From Dysgonomonas sp. 511 (lineage in GTDB: Bacteria > Bacteroidota > Bacteroidia > Bacteroidales > Dysgonomonadaceae), in contig NZ_QVMQ01000019.1 of assembly GCF_010501105.1 (NCBI RefSeq), positions 42,406 to 100,193 of the forward strand: a stretch of 57,788 bases of DNA, in the 5' to 3' direction. Each line of letters opens with the position of its first letter. Within the stretch, counting starts at the first letter, position 1. Below are positions 44,464-53,974 of this stretch, one piece after another. The translations under genes and the position numbers were made by a program. The notes beneath the pieces were generated by a model, which was given only the letters and a program-made list of their open reading frames with translations, searched no databases and was not told the origin of the DNA.

Positions 44464-46737
44464 ATGAAAAAGAATATTTTAATTGTCCTGTTTATTATAG
44501 CTTGTATGTTTAAATTGCAAGCTTCAAATAATCCGCAACTCCCGATAATCCCGTACCCATCTAACATCCAGACGATGGACGGGAACTTTATTTTGAATGG
44601 AGAGACCTCTGTTTCGGTTGTTGGTTCTTATAAGTTCGAAAATGAAATCAGTTATTTACAATCGCTGGTCAAAAGCGTTATTGGTAAAGATATTACAATA
44701 TCAAACAATCGAGGGAATAATAAAATCGAATTTAAATATAATCCAGCACTAGTATCAGACGAAGCTTATATGCTGGAGGTAAACTCAGCCCAAATTACTA
44801 TTTCAGCCAAAGCAGGGCAAGGAGCTTTTTATGCAATCCAGACATTAAGCCAAATAATGAATCCCGATCCACAGGGTTTCATGTCGTTTCCTAACCTGAA
44901 GATAGAAGATAGTCCTGCATTCAAATGGAGAGGAATGCATCTGGATATTTCCCGCCATTTTTTTAACATGGAGTATATTAAAAAACATATCGACCGTTTG
45001 TCTTTTTATAAATTCAATAAGCTACATTTACATTTGACTGACGATCAGGGTTGGAGGATAGAGATAAAACAATATCCTAAATTAACTACAGAAGGAGCTT
45101 GGCGCACCCTCAAAAATAAGCACGATTCTATATGTATAGAAAGATCGAAAGAGAATCCTAATTTTGAGATTGACTCTCGTTTCATCCACGAAAAAGACGG
45201 GGTAAAGGTCTATGGAGGGTTCTATACACAGGAGCAGATGAAAGAGTTGATCGCTTATGCCCGTGAAAGGCACGTCGAAATTATACCAGAAGTAGATATG
45301 CCGGGCCATATGATGGCTGCTATCAAATCCTATCCTTTTCTGGTAGATGGAGATGCCGGATGGGGTGAACTTTTTTCAACTCCGATTTGTCCGTGCAAAG
45401 AAGACGTTTATACATTCACAAAGAATGTATTAGCCGAAATTATAGATTTATTCCCATCCAAATACATTCATATAGGGGCAGATGAGGTGGATAAGGAGAC
45501 TTGGGAAAAATCGGAGTTATGTAAAGAGTTTATGCAAAAACACAATCTCGAAGATGTAAGTAAGCTACAGAGCTATTTCGTACACGAAATGCAAAGTTTT
45601 GTTGAATCGAAAGGGAAAAAGATAATTGCCTGGGATGAGATTTTGCAGGGAGGTACCAATCCGGATGTCACTGTAATGTATTGGAGGGGCTGGGTGAAGG
45701 GTGCACCATTAGAGGCTGTAAATAATGGGAACGAAGTGATTATGACCCCTACCAACCCATTGTATTTCGATTATGCCAATAATAACACCAGTGTGTACAA
45801 TGTATATACCATGAATGTCATATATCCTGAAATACCAGAAGATAAACGTTCTCTGATACAAGGGGCACAAGCTAATCTGTGGGCTGAATATATCCCGACA
45901 GAGCAACAGGCAGATTTCCAGATGTATCCGCGTATGCTTGCTTTGGCCGAAAGAGTCTGGACTGATGACACTAAGCATTTTGACGCTTTCTATACACGGT
46001 TATTAAAACATTTTCCGAAACTCGATGCTATGGGAGTACATTACAGATTGCCTGATATCGAAGGTTTTGCCCTGGAAAACGTATATGTTGGTTCTACCCG
46101 GTTTCTGGTTCAAAGCCCACTACCGGGAATGAAGATACATTATACATTGGATGGAAGCACTCCACAGCACACATCGCCAATACTTGAGTCTCCTGTGTCT
46201 ATATCAACTCCAACAGCATTGAGAATGGCTCTATTCAGTCCCGGAGGAGCAAGAGGGGAGATTTATAATCTGAATTTTAAGCCGAGTGATATGAAAGTCT
46301 CTGTGTCGGCAAACGATACTCAATCGGGATTGCTATGTGGCTTTTTCGACAAGAAATTTAAAAACACAAAAGAGATAGCAAGTGAGGTAGCCGACGAAAC
46401 CTTCGTTGTTGCCAATATTAAAGCTCCGAAAGAAACAAAATCTTTTGGCTTGGTGTTTAACGGCTACATAGATGTGCCGGAGACTGGTATCTATAGTTTC
46501 TTTTTTACCTGCGATGACGGTGGGGTTTTGTATATCGACAACGAAATGGTAATAGACAATGATGGGCTGCACTCAGCAATACTAAAAAGCGGGCAGGCAG
46601 CAATGCAAAAAGGGCTTCATCCGTTTAAACTCGATTTTGTTGAAGGAGGAGGAGGATATACATTAAGGCTGCAATATAGCTTTAATGGCAGCGCCCCTAG
46701 AGACATTCCTGACAACTGGTTTAGATATGCTAAATAG
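44464..46737 (+). CDS. GH20 beta-N-acetylhexosaminidase with chitobiase-C and PA14-like domains
   Basis: A 757-residue exported enzyme: signal peptide (1-20), GH20b N-terminal domain (about 25-150) and GH20 barrel (about 152-500) with KWRGMHLDISRHF, LHLHLTDDQGWRIEI and the catalytic pair Asp340-Glu341 in YIHIGADEVDKETW. A chitobiase C-terminal-like segment follows (HYTLDGSTPQHTSPI, about 560-600), then a PA14-like beta domain (about 620-750; GYIDVPETGIYSFFFTCDDGGVLYIDNEMVIDNDG) that probably binds carbohydrate. It removes terminal beta-GlcNAc or GalNAc by substrate-assisted catalysis. It lies 39 bases after the second sulfatase, consistent with desulfation followed by hexosamine removal, and a hairpin terminator follows. 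Confidence 0.94.
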   Translation: MKKNILIVLFIIACMFKLQASNNPQLPIIPYPSNIQTMDGNFILNGETSVSVVGSYKFENEISYLQSLVKSVIGKDITISNNRGNNKIEFKYNPALVSDEAYMLEVNSAQITISAKAGQGAFYAIQTLSQIMNPDPQGFMSFPNLKIEDSPAFKWRGMHLDISRHFFNMEYIKKHIDRLSFYKFNKLHLHLTDDQGWRIEIKQYPKLTTEGAWRTLKNKHDSICIERSKENPNFEIDSRFIHEKDGVKVYGGFYTQEQMKELIAYARERHVEIIPEVDMPGHMMAAIKSYPFLVDGDAGWGELFSTPICPCKEDVYTFTKNVLAEIIDLFPSKYIHIGADEVDKETWEKSELCKEFMQKHNLEDVSKLQSYFVHEMQSFVESKGKKIIAWDEILQGGTNPDVTVMYWRGWVKGAPLEAVNNGNEVIMTPTNPLYFDYANNNTSVYNVYTMNVIYPEIPEDKRSLIQGAQANLWAEYIPTEQQADFQMYPRMLALAERVWTDDTKHFDAFYTRLLKHFPKLDAMGVHYRLPDIEGFALENVYVGSTRFLVQSPLPGMKIHYTLDGSTPQHTSPILESPVSISTPTALRMALFSPGGARGEIYNLNFKPSDMKVSVSANDTQSGLLCGFFDKKFKNTKEIASEVADETFVVANIKAPKETKSFGLVFNGYIDVPETGIYSFFFTCDDGGVLYIDNEMVIDNDGLHSAILKSGQAAMQKGLHPFKLDFVEGGGGYTLRLQYSFNGSAPRDIPDNWFRYAK

Positions 46738-46780
46738 GAAATTATGTTGCAATGAATAAAAAAATCAAGTTATAATATAC

Positions 46781-46818
46781 GGTAAAGAAGGCGTTGCCAC
46801 AACGATGTCTTCTTTACC
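46781..46818 (+). terminator. Terminator of the sulfatase-GH20 operon
   Basis: ggtaaagaag (46781-46790) pairs perfectly with cttctttacc (46809-46818), and the stem can extend outward past a bulge. A T-rich stretch follows. Confidence 0.65.
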
Positions 46819-46980
46819 TGTATTTTGTTTTATGATGTGTACTTAGGATTTTAATTCCTACTCCCTTTTCAAATATCCGTCTGCTGTTTTCAATATAATT
46901 CGGCAGTGTTGCACTCTGAGATATAAAATTAAGATTTCACGCTACTGCAGGTTATTTTTTGTACAAATAAGTCATTGCCA

Positions 46981-47568
46981 ATGAATAAGGATAACTTTTT
47001 AAACTCAAACTCCTTTAATGATTTTTATAAAAACAACTATACGAAATTTGTTCATTTTGCTTATAGTTATATAAAGGATATGCCTGTTTCAGAAGACTTT
47101 GTGACAGAATCTTTTATTTCCTGCTGGATCAATAAAGAGACTTTGGGCGAAAATGTAAACATTCGCGCCTATGTACTGACTAGTATTAAAAATAAATGTT
47201 TGAACCATCTGCGCGATACCCAGTTACAGGAAAATATATTAAAAAAGATGTCGGAATATTCGATATGGGATAGAGAGATGCGTATAAACAGCCTCGAAGC
47301 CTGCGACCCCGAAGAAATATATTCCGGCGAACTTCAAGCTTTGCTGGATAAAGCTTTGGCCGTGATGCCCGAAAAAACGCTGGCTGTTTTTATGGCAAGC
47401 CGCTATCAGGATAAAACATATAAAGAAATTGCAGAAGAAATGGGGCTTTCGGCAAAAGGAGTCGGATTTCATATTACAAAAGCACTTAAAATATTGCGTA
47501 CACACCTGAAGGACTATATAGCATCTATCCTTTTTGCTCTTTTTGTGTGTTTTTTTATAAATAATTAA
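46981..47568 (+). CDS. ECF sigma factor (locus B)
   Basis: About 195 residues from the ATG at 46981; a TTG two codons upstream is the alternative. Region 2 (about 10-85) has FNDFYKNNYTKFVHFAYSYI and a SEDFVTESFISCWINK element. Region 4 (about 125-180) has MPEKTLAVFMASRYQDKTYKEIAEEMGLSAKGVGFHITKALKIL, a helix-turn-helix of the FecR-linked Bacteroidetes type. The tail is very hydrophobic (YIASILFALFVCFFINN), so this sigma factor may touch the membrane. It is followed by a promoter-like block and then FecR. Confidence 0.92.
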   Translation: MNKDNFLNSNSFNDFYKNNYTKFVHFAYSYIKDMPVSEDFVTESFISCWINKETLGENVNIRAYVLTSIKNKCLNHLRDTQLQENILKKMSEYSIWDREMRINSLEACDPEEIYSGELQALLDKALAVMPEKTLAVFMASRYQDKTYKEIAEEMGLSAKGVGFHITKALKILRTHLKDYIASILFALFVCFFINN

Positions 47569-47574
47569 AAATTT

Positions 47575-47617
47575 CACTAGGAGGTGTAATTCTTTATGTG
47601 TCCTAATATATAGAGGG
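47575..47617 (+). promoter_or_regulatory. CACTAGGA-N11-TTATGTGT block before FecR (locus B)
   Basis: CACTAGGA (47575-47582), 11 bases, TTATGTGT (47594-47601), then CCTAATATATAGAGGG. It starts six bases after the sigma stop codon and ends 40 bases before the FecR ATG, where an autoregulated ECF promoter is expected. The matching block upstream of the sulfatases has the same words and spacing. Confidence 0.5.
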
Positions 47618-47656
47618 CAAAGAAAACAATTAAATAAGATTGCCAATAATTAGAAC

Positions 47657-48613
47657 ATGGATCAGAAAACAATATATAAATTTCTCAACAGTCAGGCGAC
47701 AGAAAACGAAGAACTGGCTTTAAAATCTTGGGTAGAGGAAAGTGCCGAAAATGAGCATTTGTTCCTCGAACAACGAAAATTATATGATTCCCTGACCTTG
47801 CTTAAAGACGAAGACGATCTCAGGCAAGTGCTTTTATCTAAGACAGATTCATCTTCAGGGCGCAGGATTCCATTGTTTAGAGAAATATTAAAAATAGCAT
47901 CTGTTGCTGTAATTGCATTTTTGATAGGCTATCTGGCTGTAAACAAGCCGGAAGAGAACAAATATACAGCTATGCAAACTATAACAGTACCAGCAGGCCA
48001 GCGGATAAATATCCTATTGCCCGATGGCACCAATGTATGGCTGAATGCACAAACAACTATAGAATATCCTGTCTCTTTCAACAATAAAGAACGTTTTATA
48101 AAACTAGACGGACAGGCATATTTCGAGGTAAAGCATGACAGCGAAGTGCCTTTCATCGTAGAAACCGTTAAAGGACGGATACGTGTTTTGGGTACTAAGT
48201 TCGATGTGTTGTCTTATTCTAATTCCGACACATTCGAGACAGCGTTAATGGAAGGTTCTGTCGAAGTTGCCTTGTCTTCCGACCCGACACAAGTAATAAC
48301 CTTATCTCCCGATACAAAAGCATACATGGAGAGTGACAAACTGTATAAAGTACCCTTAGTCGATCAAAACCCATATCGTTGGAAAGAAGGTCTGATAAGT
48401 TTCGAAGATTGCCCGTTTGAAAATATCATGAAAGAGTTTGAAAAAAGTTATGGGGTGAAAATTATCATCCAGAATAGCAGAATCTTAAAATACTCTTATA
48501 CAGGCAAATTCAGAGTGATCGATGGTATAGATCATGCATTAAGGGTATTGCAAAAAGACCTGCGCTTTACCTATAATCGCGATCCTGAGAGCAATGACTT
48601 ATATATCAAATAA
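47657..48613 (+). CDS. FecR-family anti-sigma factor (locus B)
   Basis: A 318-residue FecR protein. The cytoplasmic part is short (TIYKFLNSQATENEELALKSW). It has one membrane helix (about 77-97; ASVAVIAFLIGYLAV), the FecR domain (LPDGTNVWLNAQTTIEYPVSF, GQAYFEVKHDSEVPFIVET, RVLGTKFDVLSYSNSD) and a DUF4974 end (FEKSYGVKIIIQNSRIL). It sequesters the preceding sigma factor until its STN-bearing SusC signals. About 300 bases of non-coding leader follow before SusC. Confidence 0.93.
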   Translation: MDQKTIYKFLNSQATENEELALKSWVEESAENEHLFLEQRKLYDSLTLLKDEDDLRQVLLSKTDSSSGRRIPLFREILKIASVAVIAFLIGYLAVNKPEENKYTAMQTITVPAGQRINILLPDGTNVWLNAQTTIEYPVSFNNKERFIKLDGQAYFEVKHDSEVPFIVETVKGRIRVLGTKFDVLSYSNSDTFETALMEGSVEVALSSDPTQVITLSPDTKAYMESDKLYKVPLVDQNPYRWKEGLISFEDCPFENIMKEFEKSYGVKIIIQNSRILKYSYTGKFRVIDGIDHALRVLQKDLRFTYNRDPESNDLYIK

Positions 48614-48937
48614 ACGTGAATATAGACAACCCGGACTATGATGTAATAGGATACTGTGAAAAATAAAACCTGAGTGATATAGAGCACTCAATACAACTTT
48701 AATCTAATACCTAAGGGCTAAAAGCCCTGCTATGTCATGAGTATAAATCTGAATTGAAATATGAAAATTTATAGACAAATAATCATGAAAATGTTTAACA
48801 AAGAATGGAAAACGCTTATGAAAGATGACTAAGGGAAATAATTGAAAAAAATGCCAAAAAATGCGGCAACATCTTTTGGCATTGAGCAAAAATTAATACA
48901 CTAAAAATTGTATCAACTTCATTATCATTACAAATCT
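48614..48937 (+). other. Long leader upstream of SusC (locus B)
   Basis: No gene. It contains a small palindrome agggcta-aaagccct (about 48713-48727) and a 10-bp perfect hairpin aatgccaaaa/ttttggcatt (48850-48859 / 48874-48883) about 55 bases before the SusC ATG. The hairpin could be a transcript end, an attenuator or a regulatory-RNA target site. No complete promoter pair is seen. Confidence 0.4.
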
Positions 48938-51900
48938 ATGAAAAATAACGATTTGCCAGATGTTTTTCGAGAAAAATATCGCAAGGCTAAACAATTCTTT
49001 AGAATTATGAGAACAGCAATTTTGCTATTATTATGTAGCATACAATTCATGTATGCCGGTAATTCGTACTCTCAGTCAGCTAGAGTGTCGATAAAGATGA
49101 AGAATGTTCAGCTAGACAAGGTCTTGACTGAAATAGAAACTCAAACAGACTATCTATTTATTTACAACAACAAAGTGAAAGCTAAACAGCAAACGCTTTC
49201 GGTCGATGTTGTAGATAAGCCTGTAAGTACGCTTTTATCTGAAATATTCAGCAATACAGACCTGACCTATTCTATGGAAGGCAATCATATTATTGTTTCT
49301 GTAAAAGACGCTGCCGGGGTACAAACAGTACAACAGGCACGGACAATAACAGGTACAGTAGAAGATGTATCCGGAGAGCCTCTTATAGGAGTTAGCGTAG
49401 CTGTTAAAGGAACAACAACAGGCACAATGACCGATATCGACGGTAAATTTGCCTTGAATGTAAAAGATGGGGACATTATCGTCATCTCATATGTCGGTTA
49501 CAAAACAAAAGAAATAGCAGTAGGCAATAAGACGACAATTAAAGTTGTCCTCGACGAAAGCAATGTTGCACTAGACGAAGTAGTAGTAACAGCGCTGGGT
49601 ATCAAAAGAGCCGAAAAAGCTTTGAGCTATAGTGTGCAAAAAATCACATCGGAGGATTTGACTTCTGTAAAAGATGCCAACTTCATGAACTCACTGGCAG
49701 GTAAAGTGGCCGGAGTAAACATCAACTCTTCATCCGCAGGTATTGGCGGTGCGGTACGCGTAGTTATGCGTGGTACAAAATCAATAACTAAAGATAACAA
49801 TGCGCTCTATGTAATTGACGGGGTGCCCTTGAGAAATGCAAGTAGAGGAGGTCTTAGTCAAAATGACCAATACTCAGACCAGCCTGGCGGCGAAAGCGTT
49901 TCTGATATCAACCCTGACGATATAGAAAGCATGACAGTGCTTACAGGCCCTACAGCAGCCGCACTTTATGGTTCGGCTGCTGCCAATGGGGTAATAGTTA
50001 TTACAACAAAGAAAGGTAAAGAAGGAAAACCTCAGGTTACAGTTTCCAATCAAACAACATTTTCAAATCCACTGAAAATGCATGAGTTTCAAAACACTTA
50101 TGCTAATATGCCGAAAGTCTATTCCAGTTGGGGAGCCAAGCAGGAAAACGGTCCGGGATATGACCCGAAAGATTTTTTCAACACAGCCGTAACTTCACAA
50201 ACATCGGTAAGCCTTTCGGTAGGTAGCCAAAAAAATCAAACCTATGTATCTGTATCAAATGTAATAGGCGAAGGTCTTCTCGACAACAATGATTTGAATA
50301 AAAATACACTTAGCTTCCGCAATACCACATCTTTCCTCGATGACAAGATGACGCTTGATGCAGGTCTCACTTACGTAAACCAGAAAGAAAAAAATATGCT
50401 TGGTTCGGGTCAGTACTTCAATCCTCTGATTGCATTATATACTTATCCGCGCGGCGAAAGCCTGGAAGATCTGAGGCTTTACGAAACATACAATTCTGCA
50501 GCAGGCTATTCTAAGCAAAACTGGAAATGGGGACTTGAGAATCTTGATTTACAAAACCCATTATGGCAAATGAACCGTAATATTCGTGCAACCAAGCGTC
50601 AGCGTATTATGGCAAATGTAAACCTCGATTATAAGATCAATGACTGGTTGAGCGTAACAGGACGTGCAAGAGTAGACATAACTGCAGGAGATTATTCTCA
50701 AAAATTATATGCCTCGACAGATACCAAATTTGCAGCAAGCGAAAACGGACACTATACATTCAAGGAAGAAAAAGAAACTCAACGCTACGCCGACATCATT
50801 GGTACAATAAACAAACGATTGGAAGATTTCTCATTTTTCGTTAATGCCGGAGCGAGCACCTTCGATCAGAAATATAGTGCAGCAGGAGCGCGCGGTCCGC
50901 TGAGAGAGATACCTAATTTCTTTACCTTGATGGAAGTTAACCCGTTCGGCTCGAATGGAAATATGATACACGACCGTTATAGGCAACAAACTCAATCGAT
51001 TTTTGCCAGTGCCGAAATAGGGTGGAAAGATATGCTTTATCTGTCGTTGACCGGACGTTCCGACTGGGATTCAGCACTAGCTAATACAGAGAAGAAATAT
51101 TTCATGTATCCTTCAGTCGGGCTTTCGGGGCTTGTGCACGAAATGGTAAGCTTGCCTAAAGCTATAAGTTTCCTCAAAGTGAGAGGTTCTTGGGCATCTG
51201 TAGGTTCTCCTATACCGAGAAATATATCTATTGAGTCTCAAAAATATGTTCCAAACCTCAACGGATGGAACTATGAGCAAATAATGCGGATATATAGATT
51301 TAAACCGGAAAGAACAAATTCGTGGGAAATTGGGCTCAACGCCAAATTCCTGAATAATACGATTTCGGTAGATGCTACTTATTATCACTCTAATACCAAA
51401 AACCAAACATTCAATATACCACTTTCTGCATCATCGGGATATGCTTCAATGTATTTGCAGTCGGGTAATGTAGAAAACAAAGGTCTTGAATTGACCCTTG
51501 CCTACGACAACAAGTGGGGAGACTTTGCTTGGGGCTCAAGTTTTACAGCTACCCACAACAAGAATAAAGTTATTGAATTGATGGATAACGTTTACAATGC
51601 CGAAACAAATGCATATTACTCTCTCGACAAATATACCGGAGGTGGTGTAAATAATCTTGAGTTTATCATTAAAGAAGGTGGTACGATGGGAGACCTGTGG
51701 GCTAAAAACGAATTGTTGCTTGACGAAAACGGATACTATCATGTCGATCCGGCAACAGGTTCATTGAGTTCAATAGCAACAGAGAAGAAAGTTGGTTCTG
51801 TATTGCCAAAATGGAACCTTGGTTTCCGCAACGATTTCTCATGGAAAGGTATAAATCTCGGAATATTGGTTACAGCTCGTTTGGGTGGCATCGTATCATC

Positions 51901-52294
51901 TCATACACAAGCTATTCTTGATGGATATGGGGTATCTAAAACATCAGCCGATTTCCGCGATGCAGGAGGAGTTCCTGTAAATAATGGGAAAATGGACACT
52001 CAAACCTGGTTCCAAACCGTAGGTCTGGGGCAAGTAATGTCACACTATATTTATAGTGCTACTAATGTGCGCCTGCAAGAGCTTAGCTTAGGGTACTCGC
52101 TCCCTCCTGAATGGTTCAATAATAAAGTACGTATTAAAGCTTCGTTTGTTGGACGTAATCTTTGGATGATATACTGCAAAGCGCCGTTCGACCCTGAGTT
52201 AACTGCTTCCACAGGAACTTTCATGCAAGGGATAGACTATTTTATGCAGCCTAGCCTTAGGAGTTTGGGTTTCAATATACAACTTCAGTTCTAA
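48938..52294 (+). CDS. susC-like: SusC/RagA-family TonB-dependent transporter (locus B)
   Basis: The start chosen is the ATG at 48938 (MKNNDLPDVF), giving 1118 residues; the longer frame begins at a TTG. A cytoplasmic-type leader of about 20 residues precedes the signal helix (RTAILLLLCSIQFMYAGNSYS), as in many FecR-linked receptors. Then come the STN domain (about 50-125; ARVSIKMKNVQLDKVLTEIE), CarboxypepD_reg domain (about 135-210; GTVEDVSGEPLIGVSVAVKG), plug starting LDEVVVTALGIKRAEKALSY and ending YGSAAANGVIVITTKKGKEG, and a barrel ending FNIQLQF. It imports glycan with SusD and signals to FecR through STN. The plug wording is very close to that of locus A SusC, indicating paralogues. Confidence 0.94.
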   Translation: MKNNDLPDVFREKYRKAKQFFRIMRTAILLLLCSIQFMYAGNSYSQSARVSIKMKNVQLDKVLTEIETQTDYLFIYNNKVKAKQQTLSVDVVDKPVSTLLSEIFSNTDLTYSMEGNHIIVSVKDAAGVQTVQQARTITGTVEDVSGEPLIGVSVAVKGTTTGTMTDIDGKFALNVKDGDIIVISYVGYKTKEIAVGNKTTIKVVLDESNVALDEVVVTALGIKRAEKALSYSVQKITSEDLTSVKDANFMNSLAGKVAGVNINSSSAGIGGAVRVVMRGTKSITKDNNALYVIDGVPLRNASRGGLSQNDQYSDQPGGESVSDINPDDIESMTVLTGPTAAALYGSAAANGVIVITTKKGKEGKPQVTVSNQTTFSNPLKMHEFQNTYANMPKVYSSWGAKQENGPGYDPKDFFNTAVTSQTSVSLSVGSQKNQTYVSVSNVIGEGLLDNNDLNKNTLSFRNTTSFLDDKMTLDAGLTYVNQKEKNMLGSGQYFNPLIALYTYPRGESLEDLRLYETYNSAAGYSKQNWKWGLENLDLQNPLWQMNRNIRATKRQRIMANVNLDYKINDWLSVTGRARVDITAGDYSQKLYASTDTKFAASENGHYTFKEEKETQRYADIIGTINKRLEDFSFFVNAGASTFDQKYSAAGARGPLREIPNFFTLMEVNPFGSNGNMIHDRYRQQTQSIFASAEIGWKDMLYLSLTGRSDWDSALANTEKKYFMYPSVGLSGLVHEMVSLPKAISFLKVRGSWASVGSPIPRNISIESQKYVPNLNGWNYEQIMRIYRFKPERTNSWEIGLNAKFLNNTISVDATYYHSNTKNQTFNIPLSASSGYASMYLQSGNVENKGLELTLAYDNKWGDFAWGSSFTATHNKNKVIELMDNVYNAETNAYYSLDKYTGGGVNNLEFIIKEGGTMGDLWAKNELLLDENGYYHVDPATGSLSSIATEKKVGSVLPKWNLGFRNDFSWKGINLGILVTARLGGIVSSHTQAILDGYGVSKTSADFRDAGGVPVNNGKMDTQTWFQTVGLGQVMSHYIYSATNVRLQELSLGYSLPPEWFNNKVRIKASFVGRNLWMIYCKAPFDPELTASTGTFMQGIDYFMQPSLRSLGFNIQLQF

Positions 52295-52318
52295 TTTTTG
52301 AGCAAAATTATAAAAGCT

Positions 52319-53914
52319 ATGAGAAAATTTATCAATAACATAATAACAAAAGTCCTCTTTGTGGTTATTCTGACTACGTCAGCCTGCACAAGCAATTTCA
52401 TGGACCACAACTCTCTTCCCGACCAACCCGAGCCTTCACAAATTCCAGACCGAGTGGCTTATGGGATGTCGCTGAAAAATTTGCAAAGTGTGATAATTCA
52501 TGGAGTAAAAAACAGGTATCAACGTACTGAAAATCTGCTAGGTGGGGTCTATGGACGTTATTTCGCGCATTCATCTGCATCATGGACAGAGACATACGCA
52601 AACTTTAACGCTCCTGCCGGTTGGTATAATAATCCATTCAATTTTATAATGACAGATGTTTATACCGAGTGGTTTAAGGTTCAGAGCAAGAGTGGAGGCG
52701 AAGGTGTTAACTATGCATGGGCTCAGGTACTACGCATTGCAGCTATGCATCGCCTGACCGATATTGTAGGACCTATTCCTTATTCTCAGATGGGCAAAAG
52801 TCAAGAGTTGACAACAGCTTACGATTCTCAGCAAGATGTTTATATGAATATGTTTGCCGATTTGGATGTTGCCATCAAGGAACTTACAGCCTATGCAACA
52901 TTGTCTCCTGAAGACCGTTCGTATGCTCCATACGATTTGGTTTACCAGGGAGATATATCGAAATGGGTAAAATTTGCCAACTCTCTCAAGTTGCGTATGG
53001 CTATGCGTATATCCTATGTTGATCCTACGAATGCTGAAAAATTTGCAACAGAGGCTATTACTCACGCTTTTGGGGTAATGACATCAGTTGATGACACTGC
53101 CGAAATCGATTATTCGGGAACAGGAGATATGAACACTCTTTGGTGGATGGCCTATAGTTATAACGAAGCTGTGGGTGCCGCTGATATCATTACTTACATG
53201 AAGAGTTATGGCGATCCGCGTCTGGAAGTTTATTTCAACAAACCGGCTTCTGGCGAAGATTATGCCGGACTTCGTGTCGGTGCTTATTTCAAAGAAGCAT
53301 GGCGCAGTTCTTATTCCCTTCCTGCTGTAAAACAAACAGATAAGATGATGTGGCTTAGTGCTGCCGAAGTTGCTTTCCTTAGAGCCGAAATGGCTTTGAA
53401 GGGATGGGCTGCCGGAGGTACAGCTCAACAATTCTACGAACAGGGAATTACTTTGTCTTTCTTGCAAAATAAACTTTCGGAAGCTCAGGCTGCTACATAT
53501 TACAAAAACAGTACCCTTGTGCCGGCGGCACATACCGATGCAAGAAAGGATGCTTCTTTGAACTATTCTCCACCAACACCTTACAATTTGACTCTAGCGT
53601 GGAAAGAATCTGCAGGAATAGAAGAAAAACTGGAAAAAATAATCACACAAAAGTGGATAGCTCTCTATCCTCTTGGTACAGAAGCCTGGTGTGAGCAGCG
53701 GCGTACAGGATATCCTCGTTTCTACTCTTTCGTCAACTACAAGGGATCTGAATCAGGATTAGAGACTATTGGTGCTTCGCGGACATTATATCCGGCAACC
53801 GAAAAAGACGGTAACGCGGAAAATTATCAGAAGGCTCTTCAGCTACTTGGAGGAGGCGACCTGTATGGAACCAAACTCTGGTGGGATGTTAAAACAAATA
53901 AACCAACCTGGTAG
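52319..53914 (+). CDS. susD-like: SusD/RagB-family lipoprotein (locus B)
   Basis: The ATG at 52319 gives MRKFINNIITKVLFVVILTT and a lipobox TSAC; the longer frame starts at a TTG inside the intergenic bases. About 531 residues. SusD/RagB features include AAMHRLTDIVGPIPYSQMGK, GDISKWVKFANSLKLRMAMR, a MMWLSAAEVAFLRAEMALKGW helix and IALYPLGTEAWCEQRRTGYPRF. It is the surface glycan-capture partner of the upstream SusC, 24 bases away. It resembles locus A SusD in the same motifs. Confidence 0.94.
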   Translation: MRKFINNIITKVLFVVILTTSACTSNFMDHNSLPDQPEPSQIPDRVAYGMSLKNLQSVIIHGVKNRYQRTENLLGGVYGRYFAHSSASWTETYANFNAPAGWYNNPFNFIMTDVYTEWFKVQSKSGGEGVNYAWAQVLRIAAMHRLTDIVGPIPYSQMGKSQELTTAYDSQQDVYMNMFADLDVAIKELTAYATLSPEDRSYAPYDLVYQGDISKWVKFANSLKLRMAMRISYVDPTNAEKFATEAITHAFGVMTSVDDTAEIDYSGTGDMNTLWWMAYSYNEAVGAADIITYMKSYGDPRLEVYFNKPASGEDYAGLRVGAYFKEAWRSSYSLPAVKQTDKMMWLSAAEVAFLRAEMALKGWAAGGTAQQFYEQGITLSFLQNKLSEAQAATYYKNSTLVPAAHTDARKDASLNYSPPTPYNLTLAWKESAGIEEKLEKIITQKWIALYPLGTEAWCEQRRTGYPRFYSFVNYKGSESGLETIGASRTLYPATEKDGNAENYQKALQLLGGGDLYGTKLWWDVKTNKPTW

Positions 53915-53974
53915 TAAGGTCTGTGCTATATGTTAGTTTGTAAATCAATTGCATAAACTGAAAAACGAAAAATC

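Noticed and set aside
48908..48937. TTG start for locus B SusC
   Set aside because: The ATG 30 bases downstream gives a normal leader and signal helix, and the extra residues add no feature.
52298..52318. TTG start for locus B SusD
   Set aside because: The ATG at 52319 gives a proper lipoprotein signal; the TTG is three bases past the SusC stop and adds a non-signal stretch.
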